NCBI RefSeq assembly: GCF_014203595.1
Contig: NZ_JACHJK010000015.1
Location: forward strand, 124,001 to 188,000
Source of the DNA: Streptomyces echinatus
Lineage (GTDB): Bacteria; Actinomycetota; Actinomycetes; Streptomycetales; Streptomycetaceae
DNA length: 64,000 nucleotides
Reading direction: 5' to 3'
The notes under the pieces were generated by a model that saw only the letters and a program-made list of their open reading frames with translations, did no database searches and had not been told where the DNA came from. How positions within the stretch are numbered: the first letter of the stretch is position 1; every line of letters begins with the position of its first letter. Below, piece after piece: positions 52,627 to 63,286 of the stretch. Position numbers and translations under genes: made by a program.

Positions 52627-54866
52627 GTCTCCTGCCCCCGTCGTTCGTCCGGGGCGCCCGCGGTCACGGGCTCCCCCGAGGAACCGCCCGTCGTATCGGG
52701 TTCCTCGTCCTCAATGATCTCTCCGGTCGCCGTGTTCACGGCCGGGGCGGCCGGTGCCGCCTGGGCGAGGGCCACGGCGATGGTCTCGGCCGTCTTGCGG
52801 CCTATCCCGGGCACTTCCTGGATCTGCTCGATTGTGGCGGACCGCAGCTTCTTCACCGAGCCGAAATGCTTGATGAGCGCCTGTTTGCGGGTCTCGCCGA
52901 GGCCGGGGACGTCGTCCAGCGGGCCCGCGCGGAAGCGCTTGGCGCGCTTCGTGCGCTGGTAGGTGATCGCGAAGCGGTGGGCCTCGTCGCGGACGCGCTG
53001 GAGCAGGTAGAGGCCCTCGCTGGTGCGGGGCAGGACCACCGGGTCGTCCTCGGTGGGGACCCAGACCTCCTCCAGGCGCTTGGCGAGGCCGCACACGGCG
53101 ATGTCGTCGATGCCCAGCTCGTCCAGCGCGCGCCGGGCCGCCGCGACCTGCGGCCGGCCGCCGTCGACGACCACCAGCTGGGGCGGGTAGGCGAACTTCT
53201 TGGGGCGGCCGTCGTCGTCCTTGAGGGAGTCGGTGATCACGTCCGTGCCGGTGATCACGTCCGTGCCGGTGAGCATGTCCGCGTCCGTGAGTGCGTCCGT
53301 GCCGGGGAGTGCGTCCGCGCCGGGGAGCGTGCCGTCGCCGTCGGCGAGGGCCGCCTCGGCGCCCGTGCCGGTGCCGGTGCCGGCGCCGGTGCCGGTGCCG
53401 GTGCCGTCAGGGCCGTCGGGCAGAGCACCCCCGGTGCCGGAACCGTCGGTCCACTCCCCCGTCCGCTCCTTCTCGGCGAGGTAGCGCCTGAAGCGGCGGG
53501 TGATCACCTCGTGCATGGAGCGAACGTCGTCCTGGCCGGCGAAGCCCTTGATCTGGAAGCGGCGGTACTCGCTCTTGCGCTGCAGGCCGTCCTCGAAGAC
53601 GACCATGGAGGCCACCACGTCGTCGCCCTGGAGATGCGAGATGTCGTAGCACTCGATCCGCAGCGGGGCGCTGTCCAGGTCGAGGGCGTCGGCGATCTCC
53701 TCCAGCGCGCGGGAGCGCGTGGTCAGGTCGGAGGCGCGCTTGGTCTTGTGCAGCGCGAGGGCCTGCTGGGCGTTGCGCTGCACGGTCTCCATCAGCGCCT
53801 TCTTGTCGCCGCGCTGCGGTATGCGCAGCGAGACGTTCGACCCGCGGCGGCCGGTCAGCCAGTCCTGGACCGGCTCGACCGGGTCGGGGAGGGCCGGGAC
53901 CAGCACCTCCTTGGGGACGGCGTCCCCGCTCTCCTCGCCGTACAGCTGCTGCAGGGCGTGCTCGACCAGGGCGCCGGTGGTGACCTCCTCGACCTTGTCG
54001 GTCACCCAGCCGCGCTGGCCGCGGACCCGGCCGCCACGCACGTGGAAGATCTGGACGGCCGCCTCCAGCTCGTCCTCCGCGACGGCGATGAGGTCGGCGT
54101 CGGTCGCGTCGGCGAGGACGACCGCGTTCTTCTCCATGGCCTTCTTCAGGGCCCCGATGTCGTCGCGCAGGCGGGCGGCCCGCTCGTACTCCATCTCCTC
54201 GGCCGCCTCCGCCATCTGCTTCTCCAGACGGCGGAGGTAGGTGCCGGTGCGGCCGGCCATGAAGTCGCAGAACTCCTCGGCCAGATCCAGGTGGTCCTCG
54301 GGTGTGATCCGGCCGACGCAGGGCGCGGAGCACTTGCCGATGTAGCCCAGCAGGCAGGGGCGGCCGGTACGGGCGGCGTTCTTGAAGACGCCGGCCGAGC
54401 AGGTGCGCACGGGGAACACGCGCAGGAGCAGGTCGACGGTGTCCCTGATGGCCCACGCGTGCGCGTACGGCCCGAAGTAACGCACGCCCTTCTTCTTGTG
54501 ACCGCGCATCACCTGCACGCGCGGGAACTGCTCGTTCATCGTGACCGCGAGGTAGGGGTAGCTCTTGTCGTCGCGGTACTTGACGTTGAACCGGGGGTCG
54601 TACTCCTTGATCCAGGAGTACTCCAGCTGGAGTGCCTCGACCTCGGTGGACACCACCGTCCACTCCACGGACGCGGCGGTGGTGACCATCGTCCGGGTGC
54701 GCGGGTGCAGGTTCGCCAGGTCCTGGAAGTAGTTCGCCAGGCGCTGGCGCAGGCTCTTCGCCTTTCCGACGTAGATCACCCGGCGGTGCTCGTCACGGAA
54801 CCTGTACACCCCCGGGGAGTCCGGGATCTCACCCGGCCTGGGGCGGTAGCTGGAGGGGTCGGCCAT
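52623..54866 (-). CDS. uvrC: UvrABC system protein C with repeat insert
   Basis: 747 aa versus about 610 in E. coli. GIY-YIG nuclease domain at residues 17-100 (GVYRFRDEHRRVIYVGKAKSLRQRL), UVR helix pair near 207-240, UvrC RNase-H-like endonuclease domain from about 400 (RIECYDISH, later VVVDGGRPQV) and two C-terminal helix-hairpin-helix motifs. Residues 472-554 are a low-complexity insert that splits the second nuclease domain. UvrC makes both incisions at DNA lesions. A DNA-damage promoter-like motif lies directly upstream and the message may be leaderless. Confidence 0.95.
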   Translation of the reverse strand: MADPSSYRPRPGEIPDSPGVYRFRDEHRRVIYVGKAKSLRQRLANYFQDLANLHPRTRTMVTTAASVEWTVVSTEVEALQLEYSWIKEYDPRFNVKYRDDKSYPYLAVTMNEQFPRVQVMRGHKKKGVRYFGPYAHAWAIRDTVDLLLRVFPVRTCSAGVFKNAARTGRPCLLGYIGKCSAPCVGRITPEDHLDLAEEFCDFMAGRTGTYLRRLEKQMAEAAEEMEYERAARLRDDIGALKKAMEKNAVVLADATDADLIAVAEDELEAAVQIFHVRGGRVRGQRGWVTDKVEEVTTGALVEHALQQLYGEESGDAVPKEVLVPALPDPVEPVQDWLTGRRGSNVSLRIPQRGDKKALMETVQRNAQQALALHKTKRASDLTTRSRALEEIADALDLDSAPLRIECYDISHLQGDDVVASMVVFEDGLQRKSEYRRFQIKGFAGQDDVRSMHEVITRRFRRYLAEKERTGEWTDGSGTGGALPDGPDGTGTGTGAGTGTGTGAEAALADGDGTLPGADALPGTDALTDADMLTGTDVITGTDVITDSLKDDDGRPKKFAYPPQLVVVDGGRPQVAAARRALDELGIDDIAVCGLAKRLEEVWVPTEDDPVVLPRTSEGLYLLQRVRDEAHRFAITYQRTKRAKRFRAGPLDDVPGLGETRKQALIKHFGSVKKLRSATIEQIQEVPGIGRKTAETIAVALAQAAPAAPAVNTATGEIIEDEEPDTTGGSSGEPVTAGAPDERRGQET
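53233..53322. repeat. 18-bp tandem repeat inside uvrC
   Basis: Five units of 18 bp (first two are identical: GTGATCACGTCCGTGCCG) that keep the uvrC frame and encode TDVITG-like hexapeptides on the minus strand. Confidence 0.9.
53365..53406. repeat. Hexanucleotide repeat inside uvrC
   Basis: Seven copies of GTGCCG (one changed to GCGCCG), encoding a Gly-Thr dipeptide run in UvrC. Confidence 0.9.
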
Positions 54867-55498
54867 GTCTCACACCCTACTGGCGAGCACCGACACCGTG
54901 CCGGGCCTGTGGACAACGCCCGTGCCGGACGGCGGGCCACCGGGGACCGGCGGTGCGTTTCCCGCCGGCTCGGGCGTGCGCCGCCTCCGGTCTGCCGGTA
55001 CCCGCCCTCCCCGGGCCTCCTCCGACCCGCGCCTCCTCCGGGCCTGGCGACACCCGCCTCCCCGGGCCCGCCGGCACGCGCCTCCCCCGGATCCGCCGGC
55101 ACGCGCCTCCATGGGTCCGCGGCACGCGTATGCCCGGACCGCCGTCCGGGGTGCCCCGGAACGTCCGGCGGTCGGGTTCCGGCCATGCCGGGGCCGCACC
55201 GTCCGCCGCCGGCCCTGCCGGTGCGGCCCGGAAGGAGGCCCGCGGGAGCCCTCGCCGCCCCCGTCCGCCGTCCGCCGAACGGCTGGGTCCGGCCAGTCGC
55301 CCGGAACGGCCCGGTCCGAGGTGTTGTCGCGTTCTGGTCAACACGCTTCAATGCGGGGGAACTCGGGGCCGTGCACACATGTGTACGGGCGCGGCGTGCC
55401 CGGCCACGGGCATCGGCGGCGCCCACGGGGGCGGCCCAGCACACCCGCACAGGCGGTCTGACCAGCCGTAGCGACACCTCACAGAAAGGCCTCCCGGC
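54867..55498. other. 632-nt intergenic region with degenerate repeats
   Basis: No ORF here looks genuine. It holds the uvrC promoter at its left end, about six degenerate units of 22-28 bp around CACGCGCCTCC at 54997-55144, and near 55375 a palindrome ACACATGTGT. AGAAAGG close to 55485 is the ribosome site of the next gene. Confidence 0.6.
54874..54896 (-). promoter_or_regulatory. DNA-damage (RecA-NDp-like) promoter of uvrC
   Basis: On the minus strand GTGTCGGTGCT-N6-TAGGGT, against the mycobacterial consensus TTGTCAGTGGC-N6-TAGGGT: exact spacing, exact -10, 7 of 11 in the upstream box. TAGGGT ends 7 nt before the uvrC ATG, so a leaderless message is likely. Confidence 0.5.
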
Positions 55499-56446
55499 AT
55501 GCGGCATGCCACAGAGCACGCGGATGTCCCCACCGCGGAACTGGACACGGCCCTGCGGGGCGGCCCCTTCCACGTGGCGCTGCGCGCCGCGATCGCCGCC
55601 CGCGGACTGCCGCTCCAACGCGTGCAGCACCATCTGTCGCGCCATGGGGTCAAGGTGGGTGTCACCAGCCTCAGTTACTGGCAGCAGGGGGCCCGCCGCC
55701 CGCAGCGCCCGGAGTCGCTGCGGGCCGTACGGGCGCTGGAGGAGATCCTCCAGCTGCCGGAAGAGTCGCTGATCCGGCTGCTCGCCGAGGCCGACGAGCG
55801 GGCGACCGCCGACCGCCCGGCGGGCCGCTCCTACCGCTCCCTGATCGAGGCCTCGGACGTCCTGGACCGGCTCACCGCCGGCCTCGACTGGTCCCTGGAC
55901 GGCGGACTGCAAACCCTGGGTCACCACGAGTGCGTCCGGATCGGCGCCGGGCGCGAACTGGCGAGCCGCGAGGCCCACCACATCGTGCGGGCCCACCGCG
56001 ACGGCGTCGACCGCTTCGTCGCCGTCCACCACGGCGACCCGGGCTGCGACCCGCGCCGCATCGCCGTGCACGCCCTGGAGAACTGCCGCACCGGCCGCCT
56101 CCGCTGGGACCGGGACACCGGCGTCCTGGTGGCCGAGCTGCTCTTCGGCACCCGGCTGCGTTCCGGCGACACCTTCCTCTTCCGGTACGTCGTCGAGGAC
56201 GGCACCGCGGGACCGTCCCGCGAGTATCTCCACCGGTTCGGCCACCCCGGCGGCCAGTACGCGCTGCAGGTGCGTTTCGACCCGGCCGCGCTGCCGGTGC
56301 GCTGTCACCGCTTCGCCCAGCACTCGGCGGCGGCCCCGCGCAGCGGCCGACAGGAACTGTCCGTGACCGGCCCCCACCACTGCGCCCATGTGGTCGAGCC
56401 GCGGATCCGGCCGGGCGTCGTGGGGATCGCCTGGGACTGGGAGTGA
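55499..56446 (+). CDS. XRE-like DNA-binding protein
   Basis: 315 aa. The N-terminal part has a helix-turn-helix resembling XRE (residues about 25-75: HVALRAAIAARGLPLQRVQHHL, later VTSLSYWQQGARRPQRPESL). The rest, about 230 residues, has no domain I recognise; it contains many conserved Arg/His/Asp and SGDTFLFRYVVED-like beta segments. A family of this shape is common in Streptomyces. Ligand and targets unknown; the neighbouring Rieske gene is convergent, separated by 67 nt. Confidence 0.7.
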   Translation: MRHATEHADVPTAELDTALRGGPFHVALRAAIAARGLPLQRVQHHLSRHGVKVGVTSLSYWQQGARRPQRPESLRAVRALEEILQLPEESLIRLLAEADERATADRPAGRSYRSLIEASDVLDRLTAGLDWSLDGGLQTLGHHECVRIGAGRELASREAHHIVRAHRDGVDRFVAVHHGDPGCDPRRIAVHALENCRTGRLRWDRDTGVLVAELLFGTRLRSGDTFLFRYVVEDGTAGPSREYLHRFGHPGGQYALQVRFDPAALPVRCHRFAQHSAAAPRSGRQELSVTGPHHCAHVVEPRIRPGVVGIAWDWE

Positions 56447-56513
56447 GCGGAACGCCGTAGCCGACCCGCCCGGCCGCGGTTCCCCAACCCCGCGGCACCC
56501 CCCAGCTCTCCGG

Positions 56514-56936
56514 TCAGTCCGCCGGGCCGGCGATGATCTTGCCGTTCGCGGCCTTCACCGACAGCTCGGTCAGCGGCTCGGTGGCCGGCGCCTGGACCAC
56601 CTCGCCCGTCATGGCGTCGAACTCGCTGCCGTGGCAGGGACAGATCAAGGTCGTCCCCTGCAGCTTGTTGATCGGGCACCGCGCGTGCGTGCAGATCGTG
56701 CTGTACGCCTTCAGCGTGCCGTCCTTGTCACGGCTGACCACCACGTTGTGATCCCGGTAGAGCTTCGCCCCGCCCTTCGCGACCTCGGTCTCCTGGCCGA
56801 GGTCGACGGGCGCGGTCGGAGCGGTCGAGGCCGCACCGTCCGGGGCCGAGCACGCGGCCAGGCCCAGCCCCGCGACCGGGGCAGCGGCGGCCCCTCGGAG
56901 GACGGTACGGCGGCTCGCGGAGGGGCGGGTGGGCAT
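56514..56936 (-). CDS. Rieske (2Fe-2S) lipoprotein, Tat-exported
   Basis: 140 aa from the ATG at 56936 (GGAG 6 nt upstream). Twin-arginine signal SRRTVLRG near residue 9 and lipobox GLAAC give a Tat lipoprotein. The Rieske site is CTHARCPI (C-x-H) with CPCHGSEF (C-x2-H), with the disulfide cysteines in place. It resembles stand-alone Rieske domains, not the QcrA subunit, and may be an electron-transfer partner outside the membrane. A GTG four codons upstream is the alternative start. Confidence 0.87.
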   Translation of the reverse strand: MPTRPSASRRTVLRGAAAAPVAGLGLAACSAPDGAASTAPTAPVDLGQETEVAKGGAKLYRDHNVVVSRDKDGTLKAYSTICTHARCPINKLQGTTLICPCHGSEFDAMTGEVVQAPATEPLTELSVKAANGKIIAGPAD

Positions 56937-57617
56937 CTGGGACTCCACTGGTCAAGGGGTGTGCAGAGCGACGATACCGGGACAGGGAAACCGGCCCCGG
57001 GGCGGGGCGGAGGGGGCGGCGGACAGCGGCGGCGAGGGGGCGGCGCAGGGGGGCCTGGCGGAGGGGCGGGCGACGTTAGAAGGGCCTGGCGGAGGGGCGC
57101 GCGCGTGGGTGGGACGGACAGGACGCGGGACGGTCAGGGGGGCGGGCGGGGCAGAGAGGGAGGGGCGGGGTAGGGCAGGCCAGGGCGGGGCGGGCACCGA
57201 GGGCCGTGTGAGGCTGGCCGCGCGGCATCCGGGCGGTGCCCTGCTCGCGTCGGAGCCCGGACCGGGTGGCGTTGGGGATGGGACCGGATGGCGTCCGGGC
57301 GGGGTGCGGCGGTGCCGGGGGCGCGGTCTGTCGGAGGCGTTGTATGGAGGTGAGCGGGAGCCGAAGGTGCGGCACGTGCCGACGTAAACGTTTGCGCAAG
57401 CGTTTACGCGGGGCTGGGCCATGGGATAACGTCCCGGCCGGAAGGCGGCCGGCGCGCGGACCGGTCGCCCGGGCAGGGGTGCCCGGCCGAGTCGGTCGGA
57501 CCGGCCACGCGACAAGTTCTGCGCGCCGTCGGCCCGCCGACTCAAGGAGGGCCCGTCCGCTCAGGGCGTCCCCCGTCGGCTCGTGGGTCGACCCCTCGGC
57601 TCAGCGAAGGGAGCACG
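56937..57617. other. 681-nt divergent region, G-rich
   Basis: From 57000 to about 57200 the plus strand is extremely G-rich with runs of three to six G, and includes an exact 18-nt repeat (57051-57068 and 57082-57099, GGGCCTGGCGGAGGGGCG). No genuine ORF. The lacI operator lies at 57385-57406. Confidence 0.6.
57385..57406. promoter_or_regulatory. LacI-type operator
   Basis: TAAACGTTTGC followed by GCAAGCGTTTA: 22 bp with one mismatched pair and a central CG step, the LacI/GalR family pattern. It lies 212 nt before the lacI-family start. Confidence 0.75.
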
Positions 57618-58835
57618 ATGGCCACCATGACGGATGTCGCCCGGCGTGCCGGAGTCTCCGTGGCGACCGTTTCCCACGTCCTCAACGGCACCCGCCCGGT
57701 ACTCCCCCACACCCGCCAGGCCGTGCTCGACGCCGTCGAGGCCCTCGGCTACACCCCCAACACCCTGGCCCGCTCGCTGGTGACCTCGCGCACCCGCTCC
57801 ATCGGCCTCGCGGTGTCGGCCATCAGCAACCCGTACTTCACGGAGATCCTGCAGGGCGTCGAGGCCGCCGCCCTGGAAGCCGGCTACAGCCTTCTCATCG
57901 CCGATCCGCACGACGATCCCCGCCATGAGCGCAGGGTGGTGCAGCTCCTCCACGAACGCCGGGTGGACGGCATGATCGTCGCCCCGTCCGCGGAACCACG
58001 CGAACTGGTCGGCTACCTGCGCCGCCACGCGGTGCCGACGGTCTTCCTGGACCGGCTCGTCGACGCGCACATGGCCGAGCACGATCCGCCGGGCGGCGCG
58101 GGGACCGCTGTGTCTGCGGGGGCCGCTGTGTCTGCGGGGGCCGCTGCGTCTGCGGGGGCCGCTGCGTCTGACGGGGCCGCTGTGTCCCCCGCCGCGCCTG
58201 TGGCCCCGGATGCGCCTCGCTTCGACCAGGTCTGTGCCGAGAGCGCCGCCCCGACGGCCCTGCTCGTCACCCACCTCGCCGGCCTCGGGCACCGTCGGAT
58301 CGGGCTGATCGCCGGCCAGTCCGGCCTCAGCACCACCGGTGAACGCGTCACCGGCTACCGAGAGGGCCTCGCCGCCGCCGGCCTGGAGTACGACGCCCGT
58401 CTGCTCGTCTCCGGCAACTCCGAGTCGGACGGCGCCGAGCGGGCCACGGCCGCCCTGCTCGGCCTGCCCGATCCGCCCACGGCACTCGTGACCGCCAACA
58501 ACGCGATGACCATCGGCGCCCTGCGGGCGCTGCGCCGGCACGGCCGGTCCGTACCGGACGACCTCGCCCTGTGCTGCTTCGACGACTTCGCCTGGGCCGA
58601 CCTGTTCTCGCCCCGGCTGACCGCCATCGCCCAGCCCAGCCGGGAGCTGGGCGCCCAGGCCGTCCGGGTGCTCCTGGACCGGCTGGCGGAGCCGCACCGG
58701 CCGGCCCGGACGGTCCGGCTGCCGTGCGCGTTCGTCCACCGGACGTCCTGCGGCTGCCCGGAGGAGCCGGGCCGCACCGACGCGGCCGGGCGCACCGCAT
58801 CATCCACGCTGACCGAGAAGGGAACCGCCTCGTGA
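57618..58835 (+). CDS. LacI-family transcriptional regulator
   Basis: 405 aa, about 65 longer than usual. The N-terminal helix-turn-helix is ATMTDVARRAGVSVATVSHV and the hinge helix PNTLARSLVTSRT follows. The sugar-binding domain begins SIGLAVSAISNPYFTEIL. Residues about 162-191 are an Ala/Ser/Gly insert from an 18-bp tandem repeat, and the usual domain sequence resumes after it. It overlaps the PfkB kinase by 4 nt (GTGA) and most likely represses this small operon through the upstream operator. Confidence 0.9.
   Translation: MATMTDVARRAGVSVATVSHVLNGTRPVLPHTRQAVLDAVEALGYTPNTLARSLVTSRTRSIGLAVSAISNPYFTEILQGVEAAALEAGYSLLIADPHDDPRHERRVVQLLHERRVDGMIVAPSAEPRELVGYLRRHAVPTVFLDRLVDAHMAEHDPPGGAGTAVSAGAAVSAGAAASAGAAASDGAAVSPAAPVAPDAPRFDQVCAESAAPTALLVTHLAGLGHRRIGLIAGQSGLSTTGERVTGYREGLAAAGLEYDARLLVSGNSESDGAERATAALLGLPDPPTALVTANNAMTIGALRALRRHGRSVPDDLALCCFDDFAWADLFSPRLTAIAQPSRELGAQAVRVLLDRLAEPHRPARTVRLPCAFVHRTSCGCPEEPGRTDAAGRTASSTLTEKGTAS
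58101..58190 (+). repeat. 18-bp tandem repeat within the lacI-family gene
   Basis: Five units of 18 bp, consensus GGGGCCGCTGTGTCTGCG, each encoding GAAVSA or a close variant. The last unit has diverged. Confidence 0.92.
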
Positions 58836-59752
58836 TCGTCGTCGCCGGTGAGGCACTGATCGACCTGGTACCGCACGGCCCCGGTGCCCTCGCGGACCTG
58901 AAGCCGGCGCTCGGCGGCGGCCCGTACAACACCGCCGTGGCCCTCGGCAGGCTCGGCTCCCCCACCGCCTTCTGCTCCCGGACATCGGACGACGCCTTCG
59001 GTGAGGCCCTGCTCGCCGGGCTGCGGCGGGCCGGGGTCGACGTGTCCGGCGTGCAGCGGGGACCGGAGCCGACGACTCTCGCCGTGGCCACGGTCGACGC
59101 CGCCGGCTCGGCCGCCTACTCGTTCTATGTCGACGGCACCGCCGACCGCCTGTTCACGGTGCCCGACGCGCTCCCCGCCGGTGCGCGCGCGGTGTCCTTC
59201 GGTACGTGCTCGCTCGTGCTGGAACCGGGGGCGAGCGCCTACGAGGAGCTGATGCGTACCGCTGCCGGGCAGGGGCTGTTCACCGCGCTCGATCCCAATG
59301 TCCGGGCGGGGCTGATCCCGGACGCGGACGCCTATCGGGAGCGTTTCAAGGGCTGGCTGCCTTCGGTGACGCTGCTGAAGCTGTCGGCGGAGGACGCGGC
59401 GTGGCTCGGCGGCACCCCGCGCGAGTGGCTGGCCGCGGGACCGGCGGCCGTGGTGGTCACGCGGGGCGGCGACGGTCTGACCGTGTTCACACGGGACGGC
59501 GGGGAGCACTCCGTGCCGGGTGAGAAGGTCGATGTCGTGGACACCATCGGCGCCGGTGACACGGTGAACGCGGCCCTGCTGCACGGGCTGGCCGCACGGG
59601 ACGCGCTGTCCGGGGAAGCGCTCGCAGCCCTCGGGACGGAGGGCTGGACGCGGCTGCTGCGCTTCGCGGCACGAGCGGCGGCGATCACCTGCTCGCGGGC
59701 CGGGGCCGAGCCGCCGTACGCGGCGGAGCTGGGTGAGCCGGCGGGGCTGTGA
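58832..59752 (+). CDS. PfkB-family carbohydrate kinase
   Basis: 306 aa from the GTG at 58832. Ribokinase-fold signatures: N-terminal GGGPYNTAVALGRLG and C-terminal DTIGAGDTVNAAL with the catalytic Asp. LDPNVRAGLI resembles fructokinases; the exact sugar is not certain (fructose is the best guess). Coupled to the LacI regulator by the GTGA overlap, and followed by a strong terminator. Confidence 0.88.
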   Translation: MIVVAGEALIDLVPHGPGALADLKPALGGGPYNTAVALGRLGSPTAFCSRTSDDAFGEALLAGLRRAGVDVSGVQRGPEPTTLAVATVDAAGSAAYSFYVDGTADRLFTVPDALPAGARAVSFGTCSLVLEPGASAYEELMRTAAGQGLFTALDPNVRAGLIPDADAYRERFKGWLPSVTLLKLSAEDAAWLGGTPREWLAAGPAAVVVTRGGDGLTVFTRDGGEHSVPGEKVDVVDTIGAGDTVNAALLHGLAARDALSGEALAALGTEGWTRLLRFAARAAAITCSRAGAEPPYAAELGEPAGL

Positions 59753-59851
59753 GCGGTCTGTCTTCCCTGTGCTGTTGACAAGGTACGGCCGGGCCTGCGG
59801 TGTGCGGGACCTGTCGGACCGCCGGACCTGATCGGCTGATACTGGAACGAG

Positions 59852-59891
59852 CGGCGCCCCGCGGGGAGTTCCCGCGGGGCGCCGAATTTTT
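59852..59891. terminator. Intrinsic terminator after the kinase gene
   Basis: A perfect 14-bp stem (CGGCGCCCCGCGGG, loop GAGTT) is followed by AATTTTT, a classic U-tract. It may also stop uvrA transcription from the other side. Confidence 0.9.
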
Positions 59892-59955
59892 GATGCGATG
59901 TCAGGCGGAGAACGGCGGATGTCCTGACCGATCTCCGAGCCGACCGACCCGACAG

Positions 59956-60035
59956 ACCGTGCGCCGACCGGATCAGGCCGTGCGCCGACCGTCCCTGGTC
60001 GCGCGCCGGCCATCTCCGGGCGGGCGCCGGCCGTC

Positions 60036-60047
<12 letters not shown>
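59956..60047. repeat. Degenerate repeats overlapping the uvrA stop
   Basis: TCAGGCCGTGCG occurs exactly at 60036-60047 (including the uvrA stop) and at 59973-59984; related units with GCGCCGACCG lie between. Confidence 0.6.
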
Positions 60048-63074
<3,027 letters not shown>

Positions 63075-63118
63075 CTTTCTTGAGAGAAGTGACAGGGGCG
63101 GGGCCCCCGTCGTTCTTC

Positions 63119-63141
63119 AGACTAGGGGGAGCCACTGACAA
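63119..63141 (-). promoter_or_regulatory. DNA-damage (RecA-NDp-like) promoter of uvrA
   Basis: Minus strand TTGTCAGTGGC-TCCCCC-TAGTCT. The 11-nt upstream box is an exact match to the mycobacterial RecA-independent damage promoter, the spacing of 6 is exact and the -10 differs at two positions. A start near 63112 would leave a short leader before uvrA. Confidence 0.75.
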
Positions 63142-63273
63142 CGCCGGTCGGATTTCCCGGTTGCATAACAACCCCCGGCCATCCAGCATGCCCGACGCCA
63201 CCTTCGACGATATAGCACGTGCATTCGATTCGAGGGCGGGGTTCATCACCTTCACCCGAAGGTGTGGCCGGGC

Positions 63274-63279
63274 TAGGGT
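63274..63279 (+). promoter_or_regulatory. -10-like hexamer before the mycothiol-family gene
   Basis: TAGGGT 7 nt before the ATG at 63287 with no Shine-Dalgarno, suggesting a leaderless transcript. Confidence 0.4.
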
Positions 63280-63286
63280 CGGCGCC

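Noticed and set aside
53233..53406. CRISPR array
   Set aside because: Tandem repeats without spacers, inside an intact uvrC frame.
55375..55384. Palindrome ACACATGTGT, similar to a half of the TetR sites at 6963-7006
   Set aside because: Only one half-site (ATGTGTACGG) agrees and nothing on the other side; probably chance.
54865..55471. Plus-strand frames in the gap after uvrC
   Set aside because: Pro/Arg-rich composition, no ribosome site and no domains; follows the degenerate DNA repeats.
56952..57545. 197-codon minus-strand frame in the G-rich region
   Set aside because: Pro-rich translation of G-runs; no start signals.
63257..63279. Damage-promoter motif for the rightmost gene
   Set aside because: TAGGGT is present, but the upstream box shares only GTGGC and the spacing is 5, not 6.
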